From Owenia fusiformis (lineage: Eukaryota > Annelida > Polychaeta > Sabellida > Oweniidae), in the NCBI GenBank assembly GCA_903813345.2, contig CAIIXF020000009.1, positions 22,905,759 to 22,969,758 on the forward strand: a stretch of DNA of 64,000 bases, written 5' to 3'. The notes below the pieces were generated by a model. It had not been told where the DNA came from and made no database searches. It was given only the letters and a program-made list of their open reading frames with translations. The position numbers were made by a program, and so were the translations under genes. This document shows, piece after piece, positions 1-26,100 of the stretch (positions within the stretch are counted from its first letter, which is position 1; every line of letters starts with the position of its first letter).

Positions 1-640
1 AATCCATATAGGCATTCGTAGCCTTGCCCCCGGGCCTTGCCCAAGTCGGTATCTTACTTATCTTAATTTCTATCCCATGGTGAAAAATATGACCGTCTAA
101 AATCACTTTTCTTGGATTCATTGGACAACAGGAGACCACCTCATCAGAGAATCAGAGAACGACGCAAAGCTGACGCCCAGTTGAATATCTCACACATATC
201 TCACACATAGGCAAAGGGCGATAGAAATAATTTTTTAAAGTAAAGATGGCATGTTAATCGATCTGTGTTTATTTATAAATATTATATATATTTTGTATAG
301 AAAAAGATAATACTGGATTCTGTTTGTGCTGCCATCTTTATATCGACCCAGAACCTATGATCTCACACAAGAGATTGCACTTCATATGAATTCGTGTAGG
401 TACCAAACCCATAACATACTGTAATGTGTACAAACAACATACCCTTTGATTCTACCCCAGAATCAACTGATATACCAACAGCATGATACCCCATAGCTAA
501 ATCGGCCATTTGTATCGATAAACAACATATATAACCTATCACAACCAAACACAACCAAGAAGATCACCAATCATACAACACATGATAGAACATAAACCAG
601 CACCTAAGCCAGATGATAGCGCAACCTGACTTACAACAAC
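1..640. other. Left-edge spacer
   Basis: AT-rich DNA before the first repeat element. I see no exon, RNA gene or repeat that I can support. Confidence 0.5.
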
Positions 641-1135
641 CATGGGCTTTCAATTAGAAGGGTATGCAACTCTGTGAAATAGCATGAGACCTTCAAAATT
701 AAGGCCGTAATATTTCAAAAAGTATCAGATGAATGTATATGTTTTAATATTATTTTGAATAAAAATCAATTTTCAATATGATCTAAGCATTAAATATATT
801 CAATATCATGTAAAAGCATGGGCTTTCAACTAGCTTAATTGAAAGCCCATGGTAAAAGTAAACAAGAATAAGAAGTATCAAGATGTTTTCTTCGAGTATT
901 GCATTGTGGGTATTATTCAAGAACACATTCCAATAAAAACATAATTTGTGGGAGAATGTTCACTTTCTGTATTGTCATAATTATGATGAATTCCATTTTT
1001 TATTAAATTATAAACATGTATGTAGATAACCATGTTTTTATTTTTGAGTTATTACATTCTCCTATTTTGAAAACCAAGGCAATGCTTATGTATGAAATAT
1101 GGGAAGTTGCCTACCCTTCTAGTTGAAAGCCCATG
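641..1135. mobile_element. Inverted-repeat element with ~30-bp ends and a nested palindrome
   Basis: The left end (catgggctttcaattagaag...) and the right end are inverted copies over about 30 bp with a few mismatches. A third copy of the same end lies inside at 817-853 as a near-perfect hairpin. No coding capacity. Looks like a non-autonomous DNA transposon, possibly a nested insertion. The flanks share only caac, so the target duplication is uncertain. Confidence 0.7.
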
Positions 1136-1802
1136 CAACCACCAAAACACAACCAACTACAAAAAATGATGCATTGACCTTTATTCTCTACGTTTGAATC
1201 ACCGTGTCTATCAAGACTAAAAATCGGTGAAATTCGGATCTTTGTGAGCCAGTTATATTAGTTTACAACGGATCCTTTTCTCCCCAGTAATTTAAGCTCA
1301 GGGACCCAGACTTTGCTGTTACCGACCCGGGTTTAAGCCATCGGACTGAACACTGCACGAAAATTCATTGATCGTTCAACAAGCACCAAGCAAATTACTC
1401 CGCAATATAATATAAATCCAGATTTGAAGTCTGTTGAAGTGTGTTTTCATCTACAATTTGCACATTTGATGTTAAAGATCACATTTACATGGTATTTCAT
1501 ATTTTTTTGATCAGAAATCAATTCTAAAAAGACAAATGTGAAATTAAAAAATATGAAAATAGTTTTCAAATAATACACTTCCGCTTCACCAGAGTGATTC
1601 GGTTCAAATTTTGAAAGAGAACACGAAGATGTGACAAAATAAGTTTTTGAATGTTTATTTCATCAATCATCTGCTTAGTATATACATTAGAAGATTAACG
1701 AACATATCCGCTAGTTACCAGGGAATAAACCAGCGCTTTCCTGAAAATCTGAGGTACTGAAAAGAGGCATTTTATGAACGAAAAAAATTGAAAATAACCA
1801 AA
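1136..1802 (+). promoter_or_regulatory. Presumed promoter and 5'UTR region of GRB2 copy A
   Basis: This is the unique DNA just upstream of the ATG at 1803. The start context is aaccaaaATGG, a good eukaryotic context. No TATA box or transcription start can be assigned with confidence, so the call rests on position. Confidence 0.35.
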
Positions 1803-14781
<12,979 letters not shown>

Positions 14782-15090
14782 AATTAACAATGACTTCTGA
14801 ATACAGATACTGAATCAATCAGAAAAAGCCTTTTCCAGGAGGAATGGAGCCATAAACAATTTGGATTTGTTCAGATTTGTATTGTTTACCTGGATTATTG
14901 TAGAGTACTGTGTGAGATACTTAATTGAAGATGTATAGAGACAACATTTGGTATGATATCCACATTGGACAGAGAGATGACATTGGTAGTAGCTGAGCAT
15001 CGTACTCTTCGCCTCACTTGCAGTCCCATACTTTCTTTGCTCAAAAGAGCCAACAGTCATTCATTCATTTGTAATTAATACCTTAATTTC
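14782..15090 (+). other. 3' flank of GRB2 copy A (probable 3'UTR)
   Basis: Follows the stop codon at 14779-14781. No unambiguous polyadenylation signal close by that I would single out. Confidence 0.35.
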
Positions 15091-15094
15091 ATCG

Positions 15095-15480
15095 TATAGT
15101 GACACCCCAGTTCTTCTCTGGGCCTATATGACACCCAGTTCTGACATGGGTTTATATGACACCCAGTTCCCACATGGGTCTATATGACACCCAGTTCCCC
15201 CATGGGTTTATATGACACCCAGTTCCCACATGGGTCTATATGACACCCAGTTCCCCCATGGGTATATATGACACCCAGTTTCCATATGGGTCTATATGAC
15301 ACCCAGTTCCCATATGGGCCTCTAGTATTAATACCCAAATTTCCATATGACCCTATGATTCCCCAATTCCTATATGGACCAATATGACACGCTAGTTCCC
15401 CTGTTGGGTTCATATGAGTTCTGCTTTGGGCTTTATATGACACCCCACTTGCCCCATTGTCCTGTATAACAACCAGTTAC
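15095..15480. repeat. 28-bp minisatellite
   Basis: Units of tatatgacacccagttccca plus catgggtc repeat about 8 times cleanly, then decay on the right into forms with ccctatgattcc and ctgttgggttc. The open minus frame is produced by the repeat. Confidence 0.92.
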
Positions 15481-16694
15481 CCTATTGGCCTGTCAGACAT
15501 ATTTTTTTTATAAAACACAAAACATTTTGTTAATTGTAAATACATGTTCATGACTTTTTCACATCCTGTCCACAGTGCATTTTACTATGATGTATTTCTA
15601 TTTTTTTCATTTTCTGTCATGAATGTTATGAAGCCAGTCCAGGCATATGGGAGGTCATCTTTCTTGGTAAAATCTATGTACACTCACAGTGTGAAATGTA
15701 GCCCAATTATGGTGAAAATATATTGTACTAAATGCTTGTATTTTTTTTGTCATACTTGGATTACCAAACTTAGATTAGTAGGCCATTTATTGAATGAATC
15801 ATATTGTCTAAGATCTATATATTCAGTATCCAAAACTTATATTAACCTCCAGTTGAATAATTGGGAGACAGCTGAGTTTATGAACACATTTTTGAAATTG
15901 TTGGTGAACACTGTAATATGTGATTGAACTATTCACATCAACTTTTGAAAAGTATGTATTTAGCATCAGCTTTCTACTGAATGGTGAAGACTGCTAACTT
16001 GGATTTTGTTAAAGGTGTTCAGAATATTCAAGAGTGTTATATACATTAAAAACTATATATTTCTACAAAAATGATTTTCTGTTTTCTGCTTATTATTATT
16101 ATTTAAGAATGGTGAACTAAAATTCAACTCAGTTGGACTTTGGTTCCATTTTTATGTCAAAATTAAAATGAATAAGATTTTATTATATTCTACTGTAACA
16201 AATTTATTCAAAATGTTGTAATCAAGTAGAAATATAGAAACAAATGTTTACTTATAGCTCATAGTAGCAAGATTTACTCTTCTTTCTATTTTTGAAGTAA
16301 TTTTTTATCATGAAGTTTTCTCGCTAAAAATGCTTTGTTAAGAATCGTGAGAAGTAGAGCTTTGGAAAATTGAGCTATACAGTAATGAGAGTTGGAGCAA
16401 AATACAGAGACAACTTCATTCTTCAAGAATCATTTTTATCTAAGATGGCAATAGAGTATACTCTATTTAAAGGTCATCTGAAATTGTATCGACATAATAT
16501 CATATCAAACAATCAATTGATCAATTTTTTCTACATGTTAAAATTGGATAAAATCAATGCAATTGTTCTCTTAAAAATATTTATGTGTGAGTGTAAACAT
16601 GACCTTGATAGTAGTTTAAAGGCAGGCTGTCTTTGGAAGCATTTTGGGTGTGTCATAAGGAATTCAGTTATATCGCACTTCCCTACCCCCATAA
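15481..16694. other. Spacer, no supported feature
   Basis: AT-rich. Frames of 127 and 109 codons are open here but show low-complexity Phe/Leu/Tyr-rich content and no domain. Confidence 0.45.
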
Positions 16695-16957
16695 TGTAGC
16701 CTGTGTATTTCTTTAAAAGGGATACAGGCTACAATAAAGTTGCAAATCGAGAACGCTTGTTTATTTCCATATTTTTGAAGGTATACTAGATTTTTATATA
16801 TATATATTCCAAGTGTTCTACCTATATACATTAAGATGCTTTGAGTAGTTTGTATTGTATTATTACCAGAAAACCCCCATAGACAAAGATAGAGAATACC
16901 CACCCCATTTGCAACTTCAGTATAGACTGTATCCTTTTTAAAGAAATACAGGCTACA
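16695..16957. mobile_element. 263-bp MITE with ~35-bp inverted ends
   Basis: Left tgtagcctgtgtatttcttt and right aaagaaatacaggctaca are inverse copies, extending to aaaagggatacaggcta and tagactgtatcctttt. No coding frame of note. Confidence 0.85.
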
Positions 16958-17384
16958 GTATGTCAAACTAAATTTCACAATGTACTGGGTCATTTCGGCA
17001 TTCCACAATTTTTCAGCATTGTCTCATAAGACTAGTGTGCTTGTGTCACTCTCCCCTCCTGAAACTCTCTGTACTAAGATATAAACAAGTGCATCCAAGA
17101 CATAACATATTATCATTTAATATTATGTACAGTGACATTAGATAGAGTAATCAAAGAAATCTTGTATTTTTATGAATAGTATAACATGCAATCCTAATGT
17201 GAATATTTATTGGGGAAATTGTGGATAAAGAAAGTAAGTTCATCAACTTATTGAAACATTAGATAGAGAAAATAATCTAATACTGTACAGCTGTAAAAGA
17301 TGTCTCTTCAATATAGTATTATCATACTGTAATAGAATCAGTGGGACAGGATATGCCTGATTTTCTTTATTTCAATGCTCAAGC

Positions 17385-17740
17385 CTCCCCACCATTACCC
17401 TCCCCATTCCCTCACATCTTATGTTACTCCCCACCCTTACCCTCCCCATTCCCTCACATTATATGTAATAAGAAAACAGGGGATAGTTCAATTGAAGTTG
17501 AAATCTACTGGCTCATGTTAATATCAGATTTTCACTGCAGTTGTCATAATTTTGCTATGGTGCCCATGCTGGTCTGTACCAGTGCCTGGGGCTTATGCCA
17601 CACGCTTTGGGCTTATGCATTGCCCTTGAAACTGATGTATTGCCCTTGAACCTTTTGCAGCACCCCTTGGGCTTATTGTGGTACCCCTAGGGCTTATGCC
17701 ACACCCTTTTGGGCCCATCAGCCACCATTCGGGCTTATGT
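17385..17740. repeat. Pyrimidine-rich duplication and TTGGGCTTATG minisatellite
   Basis: ccttaccctccccattccct occurs twice about 45 bp apart (17393-17465). From 17580 there are about seven degenerate units of gggcttatgccacacccttt. Confidence 0.75.
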
Positions 17741-18117
17741 GGTGAGCACAAGGACAAGACATTCTATCAGTGGGTTATATCATGTATAAGAGTTGGTATC
17801 TTGTGTAAGATACAGGGCTATAAGACTGAAGAGCTCAGTAACTGTATTGTTAAACATGCTAAATGATATGATAGCATTGGATAAACAGTAATATGTGAAC
17901 TTATCCTAAATATCACTCATGAATTGTTATAATGAAATAATCTATTGAGAAATGTGTGCATGTTAAAGATAATATCATATTCTGTACGCTACACTTTACA
18001 ATAAACATTTTGGTGTGTTAGAAGTTTTCTTTGTAAAATGTATATATGTATAATATATAGGCCTTTGAAGCATTGGATATGCTCTAGCAGTCTCCTGAAA
18101 AGACTCTATTTATGTTG

Positions 18118-18975
18118 TACTTCTGGCCCAGGGGAATAATATGGAGCTCGGCTTTATATATTAGCTCAGGCCCAGGGCTATAATATTGTATTTCAGTTCC
18201 AAGGGTATTATATTGTACTTCTGGTCTAGAGGTATCATATCGTACTTCTGGTCAAGCGCTGTTATATTGTACTTCTGGTCCAGGGCTGTTATATTGTACT
18301 TCTGGTCCAGAGCTATTGTTCTTCTGGTACCGGGGTTATTATATTGTACTTCTGGTCCAGAGGTATTATATTGTACTTCTGGTCCAAAGATATTATATTG
18401 TACTTCTGGTCCAGAAATATTAAATTTAGTCCAGGCCCAGAGGTATTATATTGTACTTCCAGTCTAGTGGTATTATATTGTACTTTTGGTCCAAAGGTAT
18501 TATGATCTACTTCTGGTCCAGGGCTATTATATTGTACTTCAGGCCCAAGGGTTTTATATTGTACTCCTGGTCCAGGGCTGTTATATTGTACTTCTGGTCC
18601 AGATGTATTATATTGTACTTCTGGTCCAGGGCTGTTATATTGTACTTCCGGTCCAGGGCTGTTATATTGTACTTCTGGTCCAGGGCTATTGTTCTTCTGG
18701 TACCGGGGGTATTATATTGTACTTCTGGTCCGGAGGTATTATATTGTACTTCTGGTCCAAGGATATTGTATTGTAGTTCTGGCACAGGGCTATTATATTG
18801 TAGTTCTGGTCCAGGTCTATAATATTATACTTCTCAATGAAGGCTATGATACAGCTCGGGTCAAGGGCTATAGTATTGTACTTCGGACCAATGGCTATAA
18901 TATTATGTACTCCTGACCTGGAAACATATTGCAAGGCAAGGGCCATAGGATTGTACTTCTATCCCAGGTTGAAAC
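18118..18975. repeat. 27-bp minisatellite, about 30 units
   Basis: Core unit: attatattgtacttctggtc plus caggggt. Variants replace ggtcc by ggcac or ggccc, and one 18-bp-shorter variant (gctattgttcttctggtacc) occurs twice (18315 and 18690), suggesting duplication of a block of about 370 bp. The period of nine codons keeps all frames open, so the several 80-120 codon frames here are artefacts. Confidence 0.95.
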
Positions 18976-19229
18976 TAATAATCATGTTAATAATTCAGTC
19001 AGACAATTTCTATATCATCAATATGAAGTATTAGATATTTTGTAATTTGACCTGGTATATTTTAAATAATAAAGTAATCATTGTACAGTTAAGAATTTAA
19101 ATTTTTATTTATATTATATTATTATTATGAGGCCCTCTGGAAGCTTGACTCATATAGCTTTATTATCATAAGGCCCTTCTAAGAGACCCCCCCCCTCCCC
19201 TGAGAGGAAAGTTGGAGCTGGTCAAAGTT
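18976..19229. other. Spacer
   Basis: AT-rich with a poly-C run (agaccccccccctcccc) near 19185. Nothing else seen. Confidence 0.4.
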
Positions 19230-19640
19230 ACCTAATACAACCTCCCATGATTGTTCGTTTCCAAGATCATAGATTCCTTGGGTGGTATTGTGATCAGTTT
19301 GCTGGGCGGGCAGTCAGTCGTGTGGGTGTCCCGATTAATCTTGTGTACAGATTTCCAGCCAAACGGTTTGAGGGATTCATCTTGAATTTTCAGGGATGTT
19401 TCTACCTATGAAGCCTAGAACTGATCAGCTTTTGGGCATTCTGGGTGAATGTTAAGGTGGCCATTTTGGATTTTCCATCCTAAAATCTTGTCTTTTGAGG
19501 CTTGTCTACAGGTTTCATGGATTCATCTTTTAAAATTCAAATTTTGGGGGTGTTTCTACATATGAAAGTTTAGAACTGATTAGTTTTTGGGCAGTCTGGG
19601 TAAATGTTAGGGTGGCCATTTTGGATTTACCGTGCCGAAA
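19230..19640. repeat. ~170-bp tandem pair with GGTGGCCATTTTGGAT cores
   Basis: Two copies each hold ggattcatctt, ggtgtttctac, tagaactgatYag, tttttgggca and gttaRggtggccattttgga. Preceded by ggtattgtgatcagtttgct and gggcagtcagtcgtg. Structurally like the other genome-dispersed ATGGC-bearing repeats but a separate family. Confidence 0.75.
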
Positions 19641-22040
19641 ACTGTATTCCATTGTTATTTAATAATGCTTATTATACAGTTATATTTCCAATTTCCTTTG
19701 TACTAAAATAAAGAACAGCACTTGGTGAGATATGTGTTACTCAAATTTTAAATGTTAGAGTGATAAAATGTTGGCATTGGTTTATTGTAATAATTTTCAA
19801 GGTGTCCTTGTTTAACACCCATTCACGCCTAGCCTAGTGTAGTCTAGCAAGGGCTACCCAGTAATATTTTTTTCCAGGCTGTATAAGCTGTGAGTTTCTA
19901 TAGTTACCATTTATGCAGGCCTCTGGTTTGATACTAATGTGCCTATTTGCTGGCAAATTTAAATCCCACTATGGAGAATTTATGCAAAAGGTAATCCATG
20001 TCTCAAAACCGACTGGACATCCACTTGATGAGATACTTATCACTTATCAATCAATGCCTTGCACGAACAGGAAAAGGGTGGCATCTAACATCATTGCAGA
20101 AAATCGTTTTGAAAATTGATTTTATTTCAAAGGTCTGTATTTTCAAATTCATATTCCTGTACTAAAATCTGGAATTAAATGACATTTGACTTTTTTGTCC
20201 CTTAATTGTGTTTCTACAGAATTTAAAATAAAGTTGGAAGAAATGTACAACACTAACATGAAGCAATTTTTGTTGTTGACAAAAAGATGTCATAAAAAAC
20301 TATACACTCAATATGCCTCAACATACCGAAATATATTGCCTTCTTATATGTCACAATAAACCCTATGGCTCATTCATATACAGGCATTTTATCAACATTA
20401 TATTCACCTGTGTATCAACATTATATTCCCCTGTTCATATGCGTAGTATTAAAGGTACACTCGAGTTTAGAGTAAACCCTACTGCATGTTTAGATTAAAA
20501 CATACTCGTGTACACAGTGGCTGTATCATGATTTAAGAATTATTGGTAATTCTGATGGCTTAACTTAACAACATTGGGAGAGACTTTATGAACACATACA
20601 GATGAAACAGGTTGTCAACGTTATGAGATATTTGCTAATCCAGGATTAAAGTAAAGTATCTTAAGTCCACTTTATCTGGTAAGTAAAGCAGATTGGGGAA
20701 GTTTTGAAATGACATACACATTTGTTCGATGAAACTAGGAAGTAAATTAAATAAATGTAACTATCTGGAAATTGTATGCTATTACTATAGTTATGAAATT
20801 GTGAAACTAGGGAATACCAAGAAGAGGAGCTGACAAGTGTATGAAAGGATATACTAAACTAGACAGAGATTTAACTTGGAAAGCTCAGCAAATACCAGAT
20901 AAAGTAAGTTAAAGGGAAAATCAGATCTAGTGAGCAAGCCGAACATTTTTTCCTATTTCAGAATATTGTTGGCTTATATCATTCCTAACATATCACAGAT
21001 CTTTTAAGAGATATTGTATTTTGGATAATAAGGAATAGACTGGTATGTCATTTGTACATGTTGCATGCAATATTATCACCCTATAGATCTGATTCTGCCT
21101 TCAGGCAAAAAAATTCAATATTGATTGGTACAATTGTACATGTATTAAGATTCCAACTGGTGGTTAAAACATTCTGGTTCATATGTCCAAATAGAATATC
21201 AACAATGTTAAGTGTATAACACACTTAGCATGAAATAATCAATATTCACTGGACATTGTTCACTATAGTCAAAAAACATTTTATCCCCATTCCTCAAAAA
21301 CAAAATAATTTTGCTCATATTATTTTTTGTTGCCTGAATTTCTGAAAAATGTTTTAATCTTTTATGGTTAGTTGGCAATATTTCTGAGAATAAGAAATGT
21401 TGGTGTTTGGTGGTTAAAGCATCTGTAACAAATGGCAGGTAGTGACATTTTGCATGTTAATGCCTTGTTCATATTATTGCCATTGTAAGCATTCTGATAC
21501 TCATAGCATCTTTCTGTTTCACCTTAAACATCTCAGGGCTGAGAAAAAATGAGATGTCATGGTTTATCACGATGATTGTAAGGGACACATTGACTCGTTT
21601 ATTGAAAGTTTCCTCCCTACAGTTTACATGAGCATCCCATTGCTGCCATTATTTGTAAGAGACAAACAAAAATACATATTTTGATTATATCACAAGTATA
21701 GCCCCAAAGCATTTGTGAATGAACAGTTTGGAAGTTAACTACATATACTATATATTTGCATCGGATAACCTTTATCAACTATTAACAGTTCATACATTTA
21801 CAAATTGACATATTCCAATTTACTCAAAATTGATATGAATACCAAATTGGTAAAGATCAAAAATAATATTACCCGAGGAAGAACATGAGCTATTTGCTGT
21901 TGTACTATTTATTCTATTACTACAATAATTATATTGTTGCAATGGCTACGCTTGTTAATGCAGCAGTTAAATTGTCAATGCAATGGTTATATTGTAAATC
22001 AGTTAGAAGACTTGTAGGATAAATCCTCTACTTGTTACTC
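19641..22040. other. Spacer, mostly featureless
   Basis: AT-rich. A small inverted repeat around 20454-20514 (gtacactcgag / actcgtgtac). A fragment of the ATGTYACCACC element lies at about 21398-21450. No gene seen. Confidence 0.45.
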
Positions 22041-22560
22041 ATAAAATAGTTACATTGCTTATGCAATATAGGTTACATTGCTCATGCAAATGTTACATGA
22101 ATGTTAAATTGTTAATGCAAAATAGTTACATTGTTAATGGAATAGTTACATCGCTAATGCAATAGTTACATTGCTCATGAAATAGTTACATTGCTAATGC
22201 AATAGTTACATTGTTCATGCAAATGTTACATGAATGTCAAATTGTTAATGCAAAATAGTTTCATTGTTAATGAAATAGTTACATCGCTAATGCAATAGTT
22301 ACATTGCTCATGAAATACAGTAGAACCCTTGGAAGTGGAACACCCTTGGGCCCACTAAAAAGTGTTCCACTTGGGAGGTGTTCCACTTTCAGAGGTTAAT
22401 TAACATGGAGAAGATAAGTCATGGGACCTTAAACATATGGTTTCACTTGTGAGGTGTTCCATTTACAGAGGTGTTCCACTTAGCAGGTTCTACTGTAGTT
22501 ACATTGTTAATGCAATAGTTACATAAATGTTAATGCAATGGTTACATAGTTCCTATGATT
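22040..22560. repeat. 20-bp minisatellite with higher-order repeat, split by a MITE
   Basis: Unit: aatagttacattgctaatgc. A larger block of about 133 bp containing aaatgttacatgaatgt is duplicated (about 22087 and 22220). The array resumes at 22498 after the insertion of a 178-bp element. Confidence 0.92.
22318..22495. mobile_element. pogo/Tigger-like MITE inside the minisatellite, TA target
   Basis: Ends cagtagaaccc / ggttctactg, flanked by TA on both sides. Inside are several aagtgttccacttgggaggt type motifs. Sister copies lie at 28168-28329 and 55426-55598. The clean break in the 20-bp array proves insertion. Confidence 0.88.
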
Positions 22561-23172
22561 CTACTTTCATTTCAGATTTGATGAATATATGAATCCCTTT
22601 ACATATATAGAACACGAAGAGATAATCTTATCAAGCTGTTAAGTCTGTAAGTCATAATAGAAATATTGCTATAATTAGATAATACAGTATTTGAGAACAA
22701 CTCAAGTAGTCATAAAAGACAACTCAATTAAGACATTATCAGGAAACCTAAATTGAATTATTAACTCATAAAATGATAAGATGGGACACCCAAAATAAAT
22801 GATTGACCAATATTATGATAAGACACAAAAAAAGCTTTTAAACTATGATCGAAATAGAACACTGAGTATATATGTACATGACCTCTAAACGCAGCAAAAA
22901 ATAGAGTGATTGCCAGGGTAAATAGACTGATGAGGACATGTAGAATCATATCGCCACAATTGTTCAACGTTTCTGTGACTATAAAATCATTTAAGTGGTA
23001 TGCCATGTTATTTGGATTATTCATAACTTTAGAGAACATTTTAAGTCTATACTGATCAATTGTAAATGTATTTTAACTTCCTCATACGTAGGTAGTGTGA
23101 ACAGGCAAAGCATACACATGTAAGGAGTCCACAACACAATACAGCACTAAAATTTGAGGGCCGAATATTAAC
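22561..23172 (+). promoter_or_regulatory. Presumed promoter region of GRB2 copy B
   Basis: The spacer between the minisatellite and the ATG at 23173 (context attaacATGG). No core promoter motif stands out. An open minus frame of 92 codons here shows no known domain. Confidence 0.3.
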
Positions 23173-26100
23173 ATGGAAGCCATTGCTAAATACGACTACC
23201 AGTCTACAAATGAAGATGAACTTTCCTTCAGGGCCAACAGTTGCTTAAAGGTAAATCAAAAATACACCATCATAATCACATCTAAATCTTTTAGGTGTTT
23301 ATCACTACTATATGACACCATGGTAATTTTATATGTCATGGACAATGCCTAACAGATATTCTTGTTCTTTGAATTATTAAATTGAGCGGTTGTAGATATA
23401 CGGTTTATCCTGACTCGGTGAGATATGTTTGTCTCATGATCTCTACAAGTATGGGTGAATTAAAGGTATGAAATGCAAATTCAAAAAAGACACATTGGGG
23501 TTATTTTTGTTATTGTACTGAGACTCATCAAGATTGTCAAAAGGGGGAATTATTTTCAAATTAAAAATATATTAGTACATCAGTAGTAAGTGAAGGGATG
23601 CTATGTAATATACAGTACTATTCATCAAACTTTGCTTTGATCATGGGGTAAATCTGTTATCTACTGGTTAGGATAGATATATATGGAACAAGGATTATTT
23701 TTTATATTGTTCAGAATACTGGGATTATCCTGAGGCCTATATAATGTATAATCTGCTGAAGACAGGAAATCCTGAGGACCATAAGGATGGTCTGTTTGAT
23801 ATGATTATGTGTTTTTGTACATATAGTTCAAAATGAGTTGACTTTTTTGGGGTATCTGAAAATTCTAGGATAATATCTTAAATTAACAAGTGTCATCATA
23901 TTTGAAGTTATACAACAATTTTACTTCATTGAAAGAGTCAGAGCAACCACTTCAAAGAGAGTCAGAGCAACCACTTCAAAGAAATGTCTCTATTTCTGCA
24001 AATATGTCATGGAGTGAGATCAGGAAATAGACTCATATCCCCTGCCCTGAGTAGATAACTTTTACACCCTGAAATGTTACTTACTATAAGATAAATTGAC
24101 TTGAATGTATGACAGGTAAATGACCACTTATCATAAGGTAGATATATTTATAATCAGATGTATTACAAATCACTTCTTATGTGTTATACCATTCATAAGC
24201 TTTATGTCATTTATGTTGCCAGTTTAGCAATTTGCACAAGTTTAACAGGAAATAATATAAATGATGTATGTATGTTTAGAGTAAGTATGGAGTCTCCTAA
24301 AGCAGGATGTCTAAAAACACATTGACAAGCTAGATGTTTTTTCCAAAAATTTATAACATGCCAGCTCAATACTTGAAAACCCTTGTATACTTAAGTATTA
24401 GTCTAAATCATAGATGTTAAACTGAAATCAGAAAACTACATGAAAAGTCTCACCATGTTCAGTAAAGAGGTTGTTTACTGGGAGGGATTGAATGTGGGTT
24501 TTATTCCGAGGGACAATATGATATCCTGATTGTTTTCATGAAATCATATTAGTTCAGAATCAATGTCTAATTTTTGAATGAAACAAAACCAGACTATATT
24601 TCTTGTCAACAAAAATATGACTTAACTTTATGGGGTTTATGATATTTTGAAATATAAACTTTATTGTATGACATCAACATATCAACAAAGTCAATGATAA
24701 GGTACTCATTATAAGGCTTAGACCCATAGACTGTAAGACTGTCAGTTCAGTGTACACACATTTTATTACGGGGACCAAACAAATTAGTTTATTGCTTTGT
24801 GAACTTTGAGTGTCTGTGTCAGAGTATCATTGATGAAATTACGGTATGATTCGCCTGTGTTTTATAGGCTTACATGGCTTTTTTCAATATCAAAAATATT
24901 CTCTGATGTTATCCACTGGGAAGTAGTAATATCATGGGATAAAGTGTAATTATTCTATCACAGCACAATGTCAAATGTAAGATTGTGAGATCAGAAAACC
25001 TAATGAAAAATAGTGTTATCAAAATACAATGTCAAGATGGCAGAGCATATCATTAAACGAAACACTTTAAATTACAATTTATTTCAATGTGTTAACCTTT
25101 CAACTTCTAGAATTAGACCTTGAAAACATAATGTGTGTGCATTGGATTCAAATTGTTTAAAGGCCCCATATGAAGTTCAAACTTTACATGGGGCCTTTAA
25201 GTTAGAGCAATTTCAGTGTTTAAAATTATGTGACTTGCAACTTCCAATGAGCTAAAAAGGAGACCATTTTCCCATATGAAGTTAAAACTTTACATGTAGC
25301 CTTTAAGTTAGACAGAATTTCAGTGTTTAAAATTATGTGACAGATTATCTCTTCATTCTGGCTAGTCAGGCGGTTAGTAGCAGCTCATGTTTACAAAAAA
25401 AGAAGAAAAAGATTTACACTTGTTATCAAAGTTATCTCTGTAATTTGGCCTTGCAAAAGATAAAGGTGCTAATTGTATTCATTCGTTTATAATTTCACTC
25501 GCTTGATATCTGGGTATCTCTTTGCAGAATATGAAATCATCTGCCATCAACATAATGTTACTCATTGTCACTTGCAACTTCCAAAAAAAGGAGACCATTT
25601 TCCCAATCTTTAAAGTTCAACATACTAGTATTTCCACATTTTCAAACTATAGCAAGATAGTGTTTTACACATTTACAAGTTTTGAAACTATAGCAAGATA
25701 GTGTTTTACACATTTACATGTTTTGAAACTATAGTAAAGTTTTAACATATTAACATGTTTTTATATGGCAGATCCGTTGACATTCATTCCAGAAGAAACA
25801 ATGCAATATCATCACTTGTGACATATTTTTAATCAGTTTGTTCATGTTTCTGAATGATTTATTTGTTATATGTGCATTACTATTCGAAAACCTTTTATCT
25901 ATTATATTTGTATAAGGTACAATAACCATATTAATATCACATACCAGAGCAGGTATGATTCTAAAGCTAACATTCACCTACGGCCGTCACAAATATCAGA
26001 GACCCATAACAATTTGTCACCACCTTTTGGTTACTGACATAACTAAAGTGGACAAATATATTTCAGATCATAGATTTTCTCAGAGAAGAGAACAGTGGAT

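Larger units (their letters stand above)
23251..26066 (+). other. Intron 1 of GRB2 copy B
   Basis: Mostly plain AT-rich intron. It contains the duplications listed separately at 25140-25340 and 25620-25740. Confidence 0.5.

Noticed and set aside
15095-15480. CRISPR-like direct repeats
   Set aside because: Units are contiguous without unique spacers, and the genome is eukaryotic; it is a minisatellite.
15544-15927. 127-codon frame downstream of GRB2 copy A
   Set aside because: Low-complexity, AT-driven residue content, no domain, lies in a spacer.
18186-18946. Several overlapping frames of 75-123 codons
   Set aside because: Products of the 27-bp minisatellite.
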